Shown here piece by piece: positions 1 through 8,113 of a stretch of DNA of 17,261 nucleotides. The position numbers and the translations under genes are program-made. Origin of the DNA: Acidobacteriota bacterium (GTDB lineage Bacteria > Acidobacteriota > Thermoanaerobaculia > Multivoradales > JAHEKO01). A model generated the notes under the pieces. The model was not told where the DNA came from, ran no database searches, and saw only the letters and a list, made by a program, of their open reading frames with translations. Position 1 is the stretch's first letter. Each line of letters begins with the position of its first letter. The stretch is from contig JAHEKO010000026.1 of the NCBI GenBank assembly GCA_024638355.1, positions 1-17,261 on the forward strand. The letters run 5' to 3'.

Positions 1-145
1 GCGCGCCGCGGTGAGCGCAGCGTCCGTAGAGGACCGAGACCTCGTCTCCGTACCTCACCACTACGAGATCGACGTTCTCGACCAGGGCGTAGGCCGGCTC
101 GCGGTCGTCCAGCTCGCTCCACTCGGCCACGCGCACCTTTCTCAT
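1..145 (-). CDS. Rieske-type [2Fe-2S] domain protein, N-terminal fragment
   Basis: Only the first 48 residues lie in the window; the gene runs off the left edge. The ATG at 145 follows an AGGAGGAGG-like Shine-Dalgarno at 7 nt spacing, which fixes the start. The visible peptide begins MRKVRVAEWSELDDREP, then has beta-strand-like stretches and reaches GRCAHRGA (Cys43, His45). C-x-H-R-G is the first cluster-binding box of Rieske proteins. The second Cys/His pair would lie outside the window, so cluster binding cannot be confirmed. There is no signal peptide or membrane segment, so a soluble cytoplasmic Rieske ferredoxin, or the N-terminal Rieske domain of a larger oxidoreductase, is more likely than a bc-complex subunit. 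It lies 103 bp downstream of the quinone oxidoreductase gene on the same strand and seems to have its own promoter. The family call is fairly secure; the substrate or partner is unknown. Confidence 0.75.
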   Translation of the reverse strand, partial: MRKVRVAEWSELDDREPAYALVENVDLVVVRYGDEVSVLYGRCAHRGA

Positions 146-151
146 CTACCT

Positions 152-161
152 GCCTCCTCCT
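152..161 (-). promoter_or_regulatory. Strong Shine-Dalgarno of the Rieske gene
   Basis: On the minus strand this reads AGGAGGAGGC, ending 6-7 nt before the ATG at 145. It is the strongest ribosome binding site in the window and decides the start of the Rieske gene. Confidence 0.8.
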
Positions 162-174
162 AGTCGTGGCGATC

Positions 175-180
175 TTTATA
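175..180 (-). promoter_or_regulatory. Possible -10 box (TATAAA) for the Rieske gene
   Basis: On the minus strand TATAAA lies about 30 nt upstream of the Rieske start, in an otherwise GC-rich intergenic stretch. The hexamer at 17 nt further upstream reads GAGAGG, so there is no recognisable -35. The distance to the start fits a short leader carrying the Shine-Dalgarno. The call rests on the local AT-rich hexamer only. Confidence 0.35.
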
Positions 181-191
181 TCAGCAGCTAG

Positions 192-243
192 CCTGACCCT
201 CTCTCGCCGGCCGCTCACTGCGCTAGCGCATGCACCTGACCCT
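192..243. repeat. Small intergenic repeat set: 9-bp direct repeats flanking a 12-bp palindrome
   Basis: CCTGACCCT occurs at 192-200 and again at 235-243. Between them lies the perfect palindrome TGCGCTAGCGCA (219-230). The set sits between the stop of the quinone oxidoreductase and the start of the Rieske gene. It could be a regulator-binding region, or the palindrome could help end transcription of the upstream gene, but no T-run follows it. Function unknown. Confidence 0.4.
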
Positions 244-248
244 GCGGG

Positions 249-1211
249 CTAGAGAACGACCACGATCTTGCCGGAGACGCCGCCACGCTCCATCGCCTGG
301 TAGGCGTCCGCGATGCGCTCGAACGGATAGCTCCGATGAATCGCCGCTCGCAACCGGCCGTCGGCGAGGCGCGGTGCCGCGAACTCCTCGAAAGCCGCGA
401 CCAGAGCCGCCTTCTCCGCGCGGCCGCGCGGCCGCAGCACCGAGCCGCGAATCGACAGCCGGCGCCGCAGGAGGTCGGAGAGATCGACCCGGGCCGTGCC
501 CCCCGCCATCAGGCCGACGAGGATCAGGCGCCCACGCGGGGCGAGCGCCGCCAGATGCGTCTCGAGGAGCGACCCCGACGTCAGGTCCATCATCACGTCG
601 ACGCCGGGCCCTCCGGTCAGCTCCCGGACGGCTTGCGGCAGGGTCTCGTCGTCGCGCACCGCCCGGTCGACTCCGGCGCCGTGCAGCCGTTCGAGATCTC
701 GCGCCGCGCCGATCACCCGCGCTCCGAGCTCGGCGGCGAGCTGGACCGCGAAGCTGCCGACGCCTCCGGTGGCGCCGGTGACCAGCGCCCATTCGCCGCT
801 CGCCAGGGCCGCCTCGTGGACCAGATTGGTCCAGGCCGTCAGCCCCGCCTCCGGAAGCGCCGCGGCCTGTTCGAAGTCGAGATTCTCCGGGATCCGCATG
901 AGCTGGCCGTCGGGCACGGCGACGCGCCGCGCCTGACCGCCGCCCGCGAGGAGAGCCATCACCCGGTCTCCGGCCCGCCAGCCGCTATCGGCGCCGGCCT
1001 CGACAACGACGCCGGAGCATTCGAGGCCCGGCACGGACGACTCCCCCGGCGGCGGCGGATAGAGCCCGCGCAGCTGCAGCAGGTCGGCGCGGTTGAGCGC
1101 CGTGGCCCGGACTTCGACCAGCACTTCGCCCGCTCCGGCTATGGGCTCGGGCTGCTCGCCGAGCACCGGCTCGTGGCCGCGCTCGGGAGCGGCGGGAAGG
1201 ACGGCCTTCAT
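249..1211 (-). CDS. NAD(P)H quinone oxidoreductase, PIG3 / zeta-crystallin type
   Basis: A complete 320-residue member of the medium-chain dehydrogenase/reductase superfamily, quinone oxidoreductase branch. Residues 1-115 form the GroES-like substrate domain, with the family motif NRADLLQLRG (40-49) and PGLECSGVV (61-69). The Rossmann domain follows, with ALVTGATGGVGSFAVQLAA (142-160) binding the nicotinamide cofactor, probably NADPH. The structural-zinc cysteine cluster and catalytic zinc ligands of alcohol dehydrogenases are absent, as expected for zinc-independent quinone reductases. The C-terminus GGVSGKIVVVL is typical of PIG3 proteins. The likely role is cytosolic reduction of quinones or other electrophilic carbonyls. 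The ATG at 1211 gives a start aligned with the family (MKAV). No Shine-Dalgarno precedes it, but TACACT lies 8 nt upstream, so the message may be leaderless. It follows the acyl-CoA dehydrogenase after 121 bp. The exact substrate is unknown. Confidence 0.88.
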   Translation of the reverse strand: MKAVLPAAPERGHEPVLGEQPEPIAGAGEVLVEVRATALNRADLLQLRGLYPPPPGESSVPGLECSGVVVEAGADSGWRAGDRVMALLAGGGQARRVAVPDGQLMRIPENLDFEQAAALPEAGLTAWTNLVHEAALASGEWALVTGATGGVGSFAVQLAAELGARVIGAARDLERLHGAGVDRAVRDDETLPQAVRELTGGPGVDVMMDLTSGSLLETHLAALAPRGRLILVGLMAGGTARVDLSDLLRRRLSIRGSVLRPRGRAEKAALVAAFEEFAAPRLADGRLRAAIHRSYPFERIADAYQAMERGGVSGKIVVVL

Positions 1212-1219
1212 CGCTGGGT

Positions 1220-1225
1220 AGTGTA
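1220..1225 (-). promoter_or_regulatory. TANNNT box (TACACT) 8 nt before the quinone oxidoreductase start
   Basis: On the minus strand TACACT is followed by 8 nt and then the ATG at 1211. A -10 box at this distance would start transcription at or very near the A of ATG. No Shine-Dalgarno is visible, and I see no clear -35. Two other genes here show the same layout. Confidence 0.4.
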
Positions 1226-1332
1226 GCCGTACCGCTCCCGCGCGGCAGCCGAGCCCCTGCTGCCACGGGCGAAACAGGCGGACCCACTACCGACTCGCCG
1301 GCGGGCGGTGCCCGCGCCTGGTCCGGAGAGGC

Positions 1333-3264
1333 CTACGAGACGGTCACCGGCGACGGCTCTTCCGCCTCGGTCACGGGCGTCGACTCTCCCTCGCTCGGCC
1401 GCACGCAGCGACCGTGCGCCGGAGCCATTGGATGGATGCCCAGCGCCCCTTCCTCCATCCACTCGTGCTCGCCCTCCATGACCCGCACGCCGAGCTTGTA
1501 CTTGCGCGCGTCGTCGTTGTGCCAGAGCTCGTGGAACAGCCGCTTCACGGTGCGCGTCGACAGCCGGCAGAAGTTGTCGGCCAGCTCCCGGCCCTTCGCC
1601 GCCTCGGGGTGATTGCGAGCGCTCATCGCCTGCGCCCGCGCCACCGACGACGCCATCGCGAACAGCTCGTTGGCGATGTCCACGATGCGGAAGAGGAAGC
1701 CCTGCTTGTGCTGCAGCTTCGGCCCGTGGACGACCATGCCGTGGAAGACCTGGCGGGCGAGCCGGCGCGTGCTCCGGTTGACGAAGCGAAGATGCCGCGC
1801 GAGCTCGCCGAACTCCGCGTAGCGCGGCCAGCGGCCCCAGCCGAGCCAGCGGCTCGGGTACCAGCCGAGATAGAAAGCTCCGCTCTTGACCAGAGCGCCG
1901 AGCTTCTGGCCCAGGCTCTTGCGCGGATCGATCAGATCGCCGGCCACCTCGAGGTGCTTGTCGACCGCCTCCCGGGCCATGAACAGGTGCATGATCTCGC
2001 TCGAGCCCTCGAAGATCTTGTTGATGCGATAGTCGCGCATCATGCGCTCGACGCCGATCGGGTCCTCGCCGCGCGCCGCCAGCGAGCTCTCGGTCTCGTA
2101 GCCCCGGCCGCCGCGAATCTGCATGGTGTCGTCGACGATCTCCCAGGTGCGGTAGGTGCCCCACTCCTTGCAGGCCGCGGCCTCGAGGCGGATGTCGAAC
2201 TGATGGCTGTCGGCCATCTCGATCGTCTGCTCGACGATCGCCTCCATGGCGAACAGATACGACGCCATGTCGGCCAGCTTGTGCGAGATCGCCTCGTGCT
2301 TGCCCACCGGCCGGCCCCACTGCACGCGCTCGGCGGTCCAGCGCCGGCAGATCTCGATCGCCGTCTTGGCGCCGCCGACCGACATGTTCGGGATCGACAG
2401 GCGGCCGTCGTTCAGCGTGGTCAGCGCGATCTTGAGGCCGCGCCCTTCCTCGCCGATCAGGTTCTCGGCCGGCACCCGCACGTCGGTGAAGCTCATGACG
2501 CCGTTGGCGAGCGCGCGCATGCCCATGAAGTGGCAGCGCCTCTCCACCTTGACGCCGGGCCAGTCGGCCTCGACCACGAAGGCGCTGATCTTCTTGCCTT
2601 CGCCGTCGCGCGCCATCACCACCAGCAGATCGGCGAGCGTGCCGTTGGTGCACCACAGCTTGGTGCCGTTCAGGACGTAATCGCCTTCGGCAGTCTTCAC
2701 CGCGGTCGTACTCAGGCGCGCCGGATCCGAGCCGACGTCGGGCTCGGTGAGGGCGAACGCCGAGATCTCGCCGCGCGCGCAGCGCGGCAGGTACTTCTGC
2801 TTGAGCTTCTCCGAGCCGAAGAGCTTCAACGGCTGGGGTACGCCGATCGACTGATGCGCCGACAAGAGCGCGCCGATGTTGGAGCAGACGCTGCCGACCA
2901 GGTGCATGACCTTCTGGTACTGGCGGATGCTGAATCCCAGGCCGCCGTACTTCTTGGGGATCTTCATGCCGAAAGCGCCGAGCTTGCGCAGGCTGTCGAC
3001 GATGTGGTCCGGGTACTCGCCCGTCGTGTCGAGCTCGACCGGATCGAGCTGATTGCGCAGGAGATCGTCCATCGCCTGGTAGAAGGCCTGGAACTCGGCG
3101 TCGTCTTCGCCCGCTTCGGGATAGGGGTGGATGAGATCGAGCCGGAAGGAGCCGAGGAACATCTCTTTCATGAAGCTCGGCTGGTCCCAGGTCGTCTGCC
3201 GCGACTCCTCGGCTACCTGGCGCGCCTGCTCTTCGCTGACCTGTCGATGGTTGCTTTCGCTCAT
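1333..3264 (-). CDS. Acyl-CoA dehydrogenase, long VLCAD/ACAD9-like form
   Basis: A 643-residue flavoprotein that would oxidise fatty acyl-CoA to trans-2-enoyl-CoA in beta-oxidation, passing electrons to an electron-transfer flavoprotein. Numbering from the ATG at 3264: FAD/substrate signature FALTEPDVGSD about 170-180, LNGTKLWCTNG about 198-208, and the C-terminal catalytic segment RINKIFEGSSEIMHLF about 413-428, where the Glu of FEG (about 419) is the expected catalytic base. About 200 further residues form an extra helical C-terminal domain, as in VLCAD and ACAD9; ordinary short- and medium-chain enzymes stop near 380-400. The ATG at 3264 follows GAGAGG at 10 nt spacing. An upstream in-frame TTG at 3339 would place coding sequence inside the operator palindrome, so I rejected it. 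Long or very long acyl-CoA is the likely substrate; chain length cannot be read from sequence. Confidence 0.9.
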   Translation of the reverse strand: MSESNHRQVSEEQARQVAEESRQTTWDQPSFMKEMFLGSFRLDLIHPYPEAGEDDAEFQAFYQAMDDLLRNQLDPVELDTTGEYPDHIVDSLRKLGAFGMKIPKKYGGLGFSIRQYQKVMHLVGSVCSNIGALLSAHQSIGVPQPLKLFGSEKLKQKYLPRCARGEISAFALTEPDVGSDPARLSTTAVKTAEGDYVLNGTKLWCTNGTLADLLVVMARDGEGKKISAFVVEADWPGVKVERRCHFMGMRALANGVMSFTDVRVPAENLIGEEGRGLKIALTTLNDGRLSIPNMSVGGAKTAIEICRRWTAERVQWGRPVGKHEAISHKLADMASYLFAMEAIVEQTIEMADSHQFDIRLEAAACKEWGTYRTWEIVDDTMQIRGGRGYETESSLAARGEDPIGVERMMRDYRINKIFEGSSEIMHLFMAREAVDKHLEVAGDLIDPRKSLGQKLGALVKSGAFYLGWYPSRWLGWGRWPRYAEFGELARHLRFVNRSTRRLARQVFHGMVVHGPKLQHKQGFLFRIVDIANELFAMASSVARAQAMSARNHPEAAKGRELADNFCRLSTRTVKRLFHELWHNDDARKYKLGVRVMEGEHEWMEEGALGIHPMAPAHGRCVRPSEGESTPVTEAEEPSPVTVS

Positions 3265-3274
3265 GGAATCCCTA

Positions 3275-3280
3275 CCTCTC
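3275..3280 (-). promoter_or_regulatory. Shine-Dalgarno supporting the acyl-CoA dehydrogenase ATG
   Basis: GAGAGG on the minus strand lies 10 nt before the ATG at 3264. It favours this start over the TTG at 3339. Confidence 0.55.
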
Positions 3281-3322
3281 TGATCCGTTGGTGAGGCCGG
3301 GCGCAACTGGGATGGAAGCCTT

Positions 3323-3340
3323 ATTGACCCGACGGTCAAT
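3323..3340. promoter_or_regulatory. Perfect 18-bp inverted repeat, likely repressor operator of the acyl-CoA dehydrogenase gene
   Basis: ATTGACCCGACGGTCAAT consists of the 7-bp arm ATTGACC, the spacer CGAC and the exact complementary arm GGTCAAT. It lies 59 nt upstream of the acyl-CoA dehydrogenase ATG, in the 99-bp gap after the transporter gene. Size and shape fit a dimeric regulator such as a TetR-family protein, and TetR-type repressors commonly control fatty-acid degradation genes in bacteria. The minus-strand arm TTGACC also resembles a -35 box, so a bound protein would block RNA polymerase, although no good -10 box stands at 16-18 nt. The palindrome is directly visible; the regulator is inferred and is not encoded in this window. 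Confidence 0.6.
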
Positions 3341-3348
3341 TATTGCCA

Positions 3349-3361
3349 CGATGCGGCATCG
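3349..3361. repeat. Short inverted repeat just after the transporter stop
   Basis: CGATGCGGCATCG is two CGATG/CATCG arms around CGG. It begins 2 nt after the transporter's stop codon. The stem is only 5-6 bp and no T-run follows on the minus strand, so it is a poor intrinsic terminator. It may be a second protein-binding site next to the 18-bp palindrome, or chance. Confidence 0.3.
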
Positions 3362-3363
3362 CG

Positions 3364-4254
3364 TCAAGGGCGGGCGCGGCGCCGGGTGGCGAGGGCGACA
3401 CCGAGCACCACCAGGCCCGAGCCGAGAACCGTCCGCGCCGTCCACGGCTCGTCCCGAAAGACCACACCGATGACGAGCGCGACGATCGGGATGACGTAGG
3501 TGATCAGCGCGACGCGGGTCGCCGCCACCCGCGCCAGCACCCAGTAGTAGAGGGTGAAGGTCACCACCGAGCCGAAGAGCGCCAGATAGAGCAGTGCGCC
3601 GACCGAGCGCGAGTCGAGCACGATCGCGTGGTCGCGCTCCACCCACCCGGCCAGAACGCCCACCACCACGCCCGTCGCCAGCATCGGCACCGTCGCCAGC
3701 TGGACCGGATGGAAGCCGGCCCCCCACTTCTTCACCGCCACGTGACTGACGGCGGCGGCGACCGGCGAGATCAGGGCCACCGCCGCGGCGAAGGCGACTC
3801 CGGGCCCGGCGAGCTCGCTCAAATCCTCGGAGAAGATCGTCGCCACGCCCCCGAGCCCGATCACCAGACCGAGCACGGCGCCCGGACGGAGCGGCTCGTG
3901 CTCGAGCCAGAAGTGCGCCAGGATGGCGACGAAGATCGGGAAGCTCGAGAACAGTACCGCGGCCAGGCTCGACGGCAGCCCCTGGTCTTCGGCCCAGTAG
4001 ACGATCGTGTAGGAAAGCACGAAGCCGAACAGGGTCTCCAGCGTCCACAGGCGCGTGATCCGCCGGCCGCGCGGCCACGCGACGCCCAGCAAGCGCCCCA
4101 CCAGAAGCAGGAGCGCTCCCGCGATCGCGAATCGCACGGCCACCCCGGTGTAGGGCGGAATCCCCTCGAGGCCGATGTCGATCGCCGCCCAGGTGCTCCC
4201 CCAGACGAGTATCAGCACCGTGAGGACGCCGTAGACAGCCGCCCGGGAGCTCAC
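3364..4254 (-). CDS. DMT-superfamily transporter with two EamA domains
   Basis: About 296 residues, almost entirely hydrophobic, with some ten predicted membrane helices arranged as two EamA repeats. The first begins YGVLTVLILVWGSTWAAIDI, where WGSTW is typical of this family; the second begins near the middle, around VAFAAAVALISPVAAAVSH. The tail is basic (ATRRRARP), fitting a cytoplasmic C-terminus. Members are inner-membrane exporters of metabolites or amino acids such as threonine, homoserine or cysteine; the substrate cannot be deduced here. The start is the GTG at 4254, preceded by GGGAGG at 8 nt. The frame stays open upstream to 4419, but that stretch overlaps the end of asnS and looks unlike protein. 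It begins 17 nt after the asnS stop and is probably co-transcribed with it. Confidence 0.85.
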   Translation of the reverse strand: MSSRAAVYGVLTVLILVWGSTWAAIDIGLEGIPPYTGVAVRFAIAGALLLLVGRLLGVAWPRGRRITRLWTLETLFGFVLSYTIVYWAEDQGLPSSLAAVLFSSFPIFVAILAHFWLEHEPLRPGAVLGLVIGLGGVATIFSEDLSELAGPGVAFAAAVALISPVAAAVSHVAVKKWGAGFHPVQLATVPMLATGVVVGVLAGWVERDHAIVLDSRSVGALLYLALFGSVVTFTLYYWVLARVAATRVALITYVIPIVALVIGVVFRDEPWTARTVLGSGLVVLGVALATRRRARP

Positions 4255-4262
4255 GGTTCCGA

Positions 4263-4268
4263 CCTCCC
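4263..4268 (-). promoter_or_regulatory. Shine-Dalgarno that fixes the GTG start of the transporter
   Basis: GGGAGG on the minus strand, 8 nt before the GTG at 4254. It lies between the asnS stop and the transporter start, so translation of the transporter can begin independently after asnS. Confidence 0.65.
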
Positions 4269-4271
4269 GCC

Positions 4272-5561
4272 CTAGGGATAGATCTTGTTCAGCATGCGCG
4301 GATACGGAATGGTCTCGCGCAGGTGCGGCAGGCCGGTCACCCAGGCGACGAACCGCTCGATTCCCATACCGAAGCCGCTGTGCGGGAAGGTTCCGTACTT
4401 GCGGATGTCGAGATACCACTCGAAGGCCTCGAGCGGTAGCTCGTGCTCGCGAATCCGGCGCAGCAGCAGGTCGTGATCGTGGATCCTCTGGCTGCCGCCG
4501 ATGATCTCGCCGTAGCCCTCGGGCGCCAGGACGTCGACCCCGAGCACCTGCTTGGGATCGTCAGGATCGGGCTCCATGTAGAAGGCCTTGATCGCCGCCG
4601 GAAAGTGGGTCACCAGGACCGGCTTGCCGTGCTGGCTGGCGAGGAGGGTCTCCTCCTCGGCGCCGAAGTCGGCGCCCCACTCGATCTCTACGCCCGCCGC
4701 CTGCAGCTGCTCGATCGCCTGGCTGTAGGTCAGTCGCGGAAAGGGCGCGACCGAGGCCTCGAGCACCGTGCGATCGCGCTCGAGGACGTCGAGCTCGGCG
4801 CCGCAACGGTCGAGCACGCGGCCGATCAGCGAGACCACGAACTCCTCGGCGAGCTCGCAGAGTCCGCCGAACTCCAGGAAGGCCACCTCCGGCTCCACCA
4901 TCCAGAATTCCATCAGGTGGCGCCGAGTCTTCGACTTCTCGGCTCGGAAGGTCGGGCCGAAGCAGTAGACCTTGCCGAAGGCGGCGGCCGCCGGCTCCAG
5001 GTAGAGCTGCCCCGACTGGCTGAGGTAGGCCGGATTGCCGAAATAGTCGGTCTCGAAAAGGGTCGAGGTGCCCTCGCACGCGGCCGGCGTCAGGATCGGA
5101 GAGTCGATCAGCACGAAATCGCGCTCGTAGAAGAAGTCGCGGATCGCCTGACACACCTCGCTGCGGACACGCAGGGCGGCGCGCTGCCGGCGCGAGCGCA
5201 GCCAGAGATGCCGGTTCTCGGCCAGGAACGAGACGCCATGCTCCTTGGGCGAAATCGGAAACTCGGGACTCTGGTCGAGCAGCTCGCAGGTCGCGAGATG
5301 TATCTCGACGCCGCTCGGCGCCCGGTCGTCGGCTCGCACGGCGCCCCCGAGCCGCAGAGTCGACTCCTGGGTAAGGCTCTCGACCGCCGCCCAGGAGGCG
5401 TCGTCGAGCTCGGCGCGGCTCGCCACCGCCTGCACCTCTCCGCTGCCGTCGCGCACCTGTAGGAACGCGATCTTGCCGCTCGAGCGCTTCTTGATCAGCC
5501 AGCCTTCGAGCTCGATCGTCTCGCCGATGTGCTGATTGAGTTGGGCGACGGTGGTCTTCAT
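4272..5561 (-). CDS. asnS: Asparaginyl-tRNA synthetase
   Basis: 429 residues, normal for this class IIb enzyme, which charges tRNA-Asn with asparagine in the cytoplasm. Residues about 15-95 form the OB-fold anticodon-binding domain (IELEGWLIKKRSSGKIAFLQVRDG region). The catalytic core follows: SQSGQLYLE (181-189), motif 2 FRAEKSKTRRHLMEFWMVEPE (about 205-225), and motif 3 GFGMGIERFVAW (396-407). MEFWMVEPE after RHL separates it from AspRS, which has no such Phe-Trp segment. The C-terminus YPRMLNKIYP differs from the usual FPRTPG of many bacterial enzymes. The ATG at 5561 matches the family start and has GGAG about 9 nt upstream; the frame is open further upstream only as a shadow of rnc. It lies 44 nt downstream of rnc. 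Confidence 0.95.
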   Translation of the reverse strand: MKTTVAQLNQHIGETIELEGWLIKKRSSGKIAFLQVRDGSGEVQAVASRAELDDASWAAVESLTQESTLRLGGAVRADDRAPSGVEIHLATCELLDQSPEFPISPKEHGVSFLAENRHLWLRSRRQRAALRVRSEVCQAIRDFFYERDFVLIDSPILTPAACEGTSTLFETDYFGNPAYLSQSGQLYLEPAAAAFGKVYCFGPTFRAEKSKTRRHLMEFWMVEPEVAFLEFGGLCELAEEFVVSLIGRVLDRCGAELDVLERDRTVLEASVAPFPRLTYSQAIEQLQAAGVEIEWGADFGAEEETLLASQHGKPVLVTHFPAAIKAFYMEPDPDDPKQVLGVDVLAPEGYGEIIGGSQRIHDHDLLLRRIREHELPLEAFEWYLDIRKYGTFPHSGFGMGIERFVAWVTGLPHLRETIPYPRMLNKIYP

Positions 5562-5605
5562 CTCCGGCTCCAGGCGGGTAAGGATACTCGGCGCGGCGGA
5601 ACGAC

Positions 5606-6294
5606 TCAATCGCCGGCCAGGCTGTCGAGGGCTTCCGCCGCCGCCCGCTGCTCGGCGCGCTTCTTCGACCTCGCGCTGGCCGAGCCGCGGCGCCGGCCCT
5701 CGACCCAGCACTCGACGCTGAAGCGCTTGCTGTGGTCCGGTCCCTCCTCGCGGACGTGCCGATACTCGGGCAGCTGCCACGAGCGCGCCTGCGCCAGCTC
5801 CTGGAGCCGCATCTTGGCGTCGCCGGCGCCGCGCTCGCCGCGGCGCTCGATAGCGGCCTCGATCATCGGCACCACGACTTGCCGACAGCGCTCGAGACCG
5901 CCGTCCAGAAAGAGCGCTCCGATCACCGCCTCGAGCGCGTCGGCAAGCAGCGACGGTTTCTCCCGCCCGCCCGAGCGCTCCTCGCCGATGCCGAGCTTGA
6001 GAGCCGCGCCGAGGCCGATCGTCGCGGCTCGCTCGGCGAGCACCGGCCGGCTGACCAGATACGCCATGAGCTCGGACAGGCCGCCCTCGGGCAGGTCGGG
6101 CCGGCTGCGGAAGAGCCACTCGGCGACGACCAGCCCGATGACCGAGTCGCCGAGGAACTCCAGGCGTTCGTAGTTGTGCTCGAGACCCTGTTCGTTGGCG
6201 TAGGAGCGATGGGTGACCGCGCGCTCGAGCAGCAAGGGCCGCCGGAAGCGGGCTCCCAGCCGCCGTTGCAGCGCGTCCAGCTCGGTCTCTTCCG

Positions 6295-6298
<4 letters not shown>
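5606..6298 (-). CDS. rnc: Ribonuclease III
   Basis: 230 residues, the usual length. This double-strand-specific endoribonuclease processes rRNA precursors and structured mRNAs. The N-terminal nuclease domain carries the family signature NYERLEFLGDSV (42-53), with Glu47 and Asp51 as metal-site residues, and the second acidic pair in LLADALEAVIGALFLDGG (Asp120, Glu123). A dsRNA-binding domain spans about 160-227, starting DAKMRLQELAQ and ending with the basic, alanine-rich SKKRAEQRAAAEAL helix. All key residues are present. The ATG at 6298 overlaps the mutL stop as ATGA, so translation is probably coupled to mutL. The frame remains open upstream inside mutL, but that stretch is arginine-rich shadow sequence. 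asnS follows after 44 nt. In many bacteria rnc sits with era or lepB; the mutL-rnc-asnS order is less familiar to me. Confidence 0.96.
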
Positions 6299-8088
<1,790 letters not shown>

Positions 8089-8094
8089 TTCCCG

Positions 8095-8100
8095 AGACTA
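8095..8100 (-). promoter_or_regulatory. TANNNT box (TAGTCT) 6 nt before mutL
   Basis: On the minus strand GGGTAGTCT is followed by CGGGAA and the mutL ATG. The spacing fits a -10 box for a leaderless mutL message, so mutL-rnc-asnS could be transcribed apart from glgP. No clear -35 is visible. Confidence 0.4.
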
Positions 8101-8113
8101 CCCCGTTCGTGGT

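Noticed and set aside
1414..3294. 626-residue open frame on the plus strand opposite the acyl-CoA dehydrogenase
   Set aside because: It mirrors a clear family gene. The translation is rich in Arg, Ala, Leu, Asp and His with no recognisable motif; long antisense frames are expected at this G+C content.
3265..3339. 25-residue upstream extension of the acyl-CoA dehydrogenase from a TTG
   Set aside because: The TTG lies within the palindrome, while the ATG at 3264 has a ribosome site and fits the family start.
3349..3361. Intrinsic terminator after the transporter
   Set aside because: The stem is only 5-6 bp and no T-run follows, so I list it only as an inverted repeat.
4255..4419. Upstream extension of the transporter
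   Set aside because: It would overlap the conserved end of asnS. The GTG at 4254 has GGGAGG at proper spacing, and the first membrane helix begins soon after it.
5562..6119. Upstream extension of asnS
   Set aside because: Out-of-frame shadow of rnc; asnS homology starts at MKTTVAQLNQHIGETIELEG.
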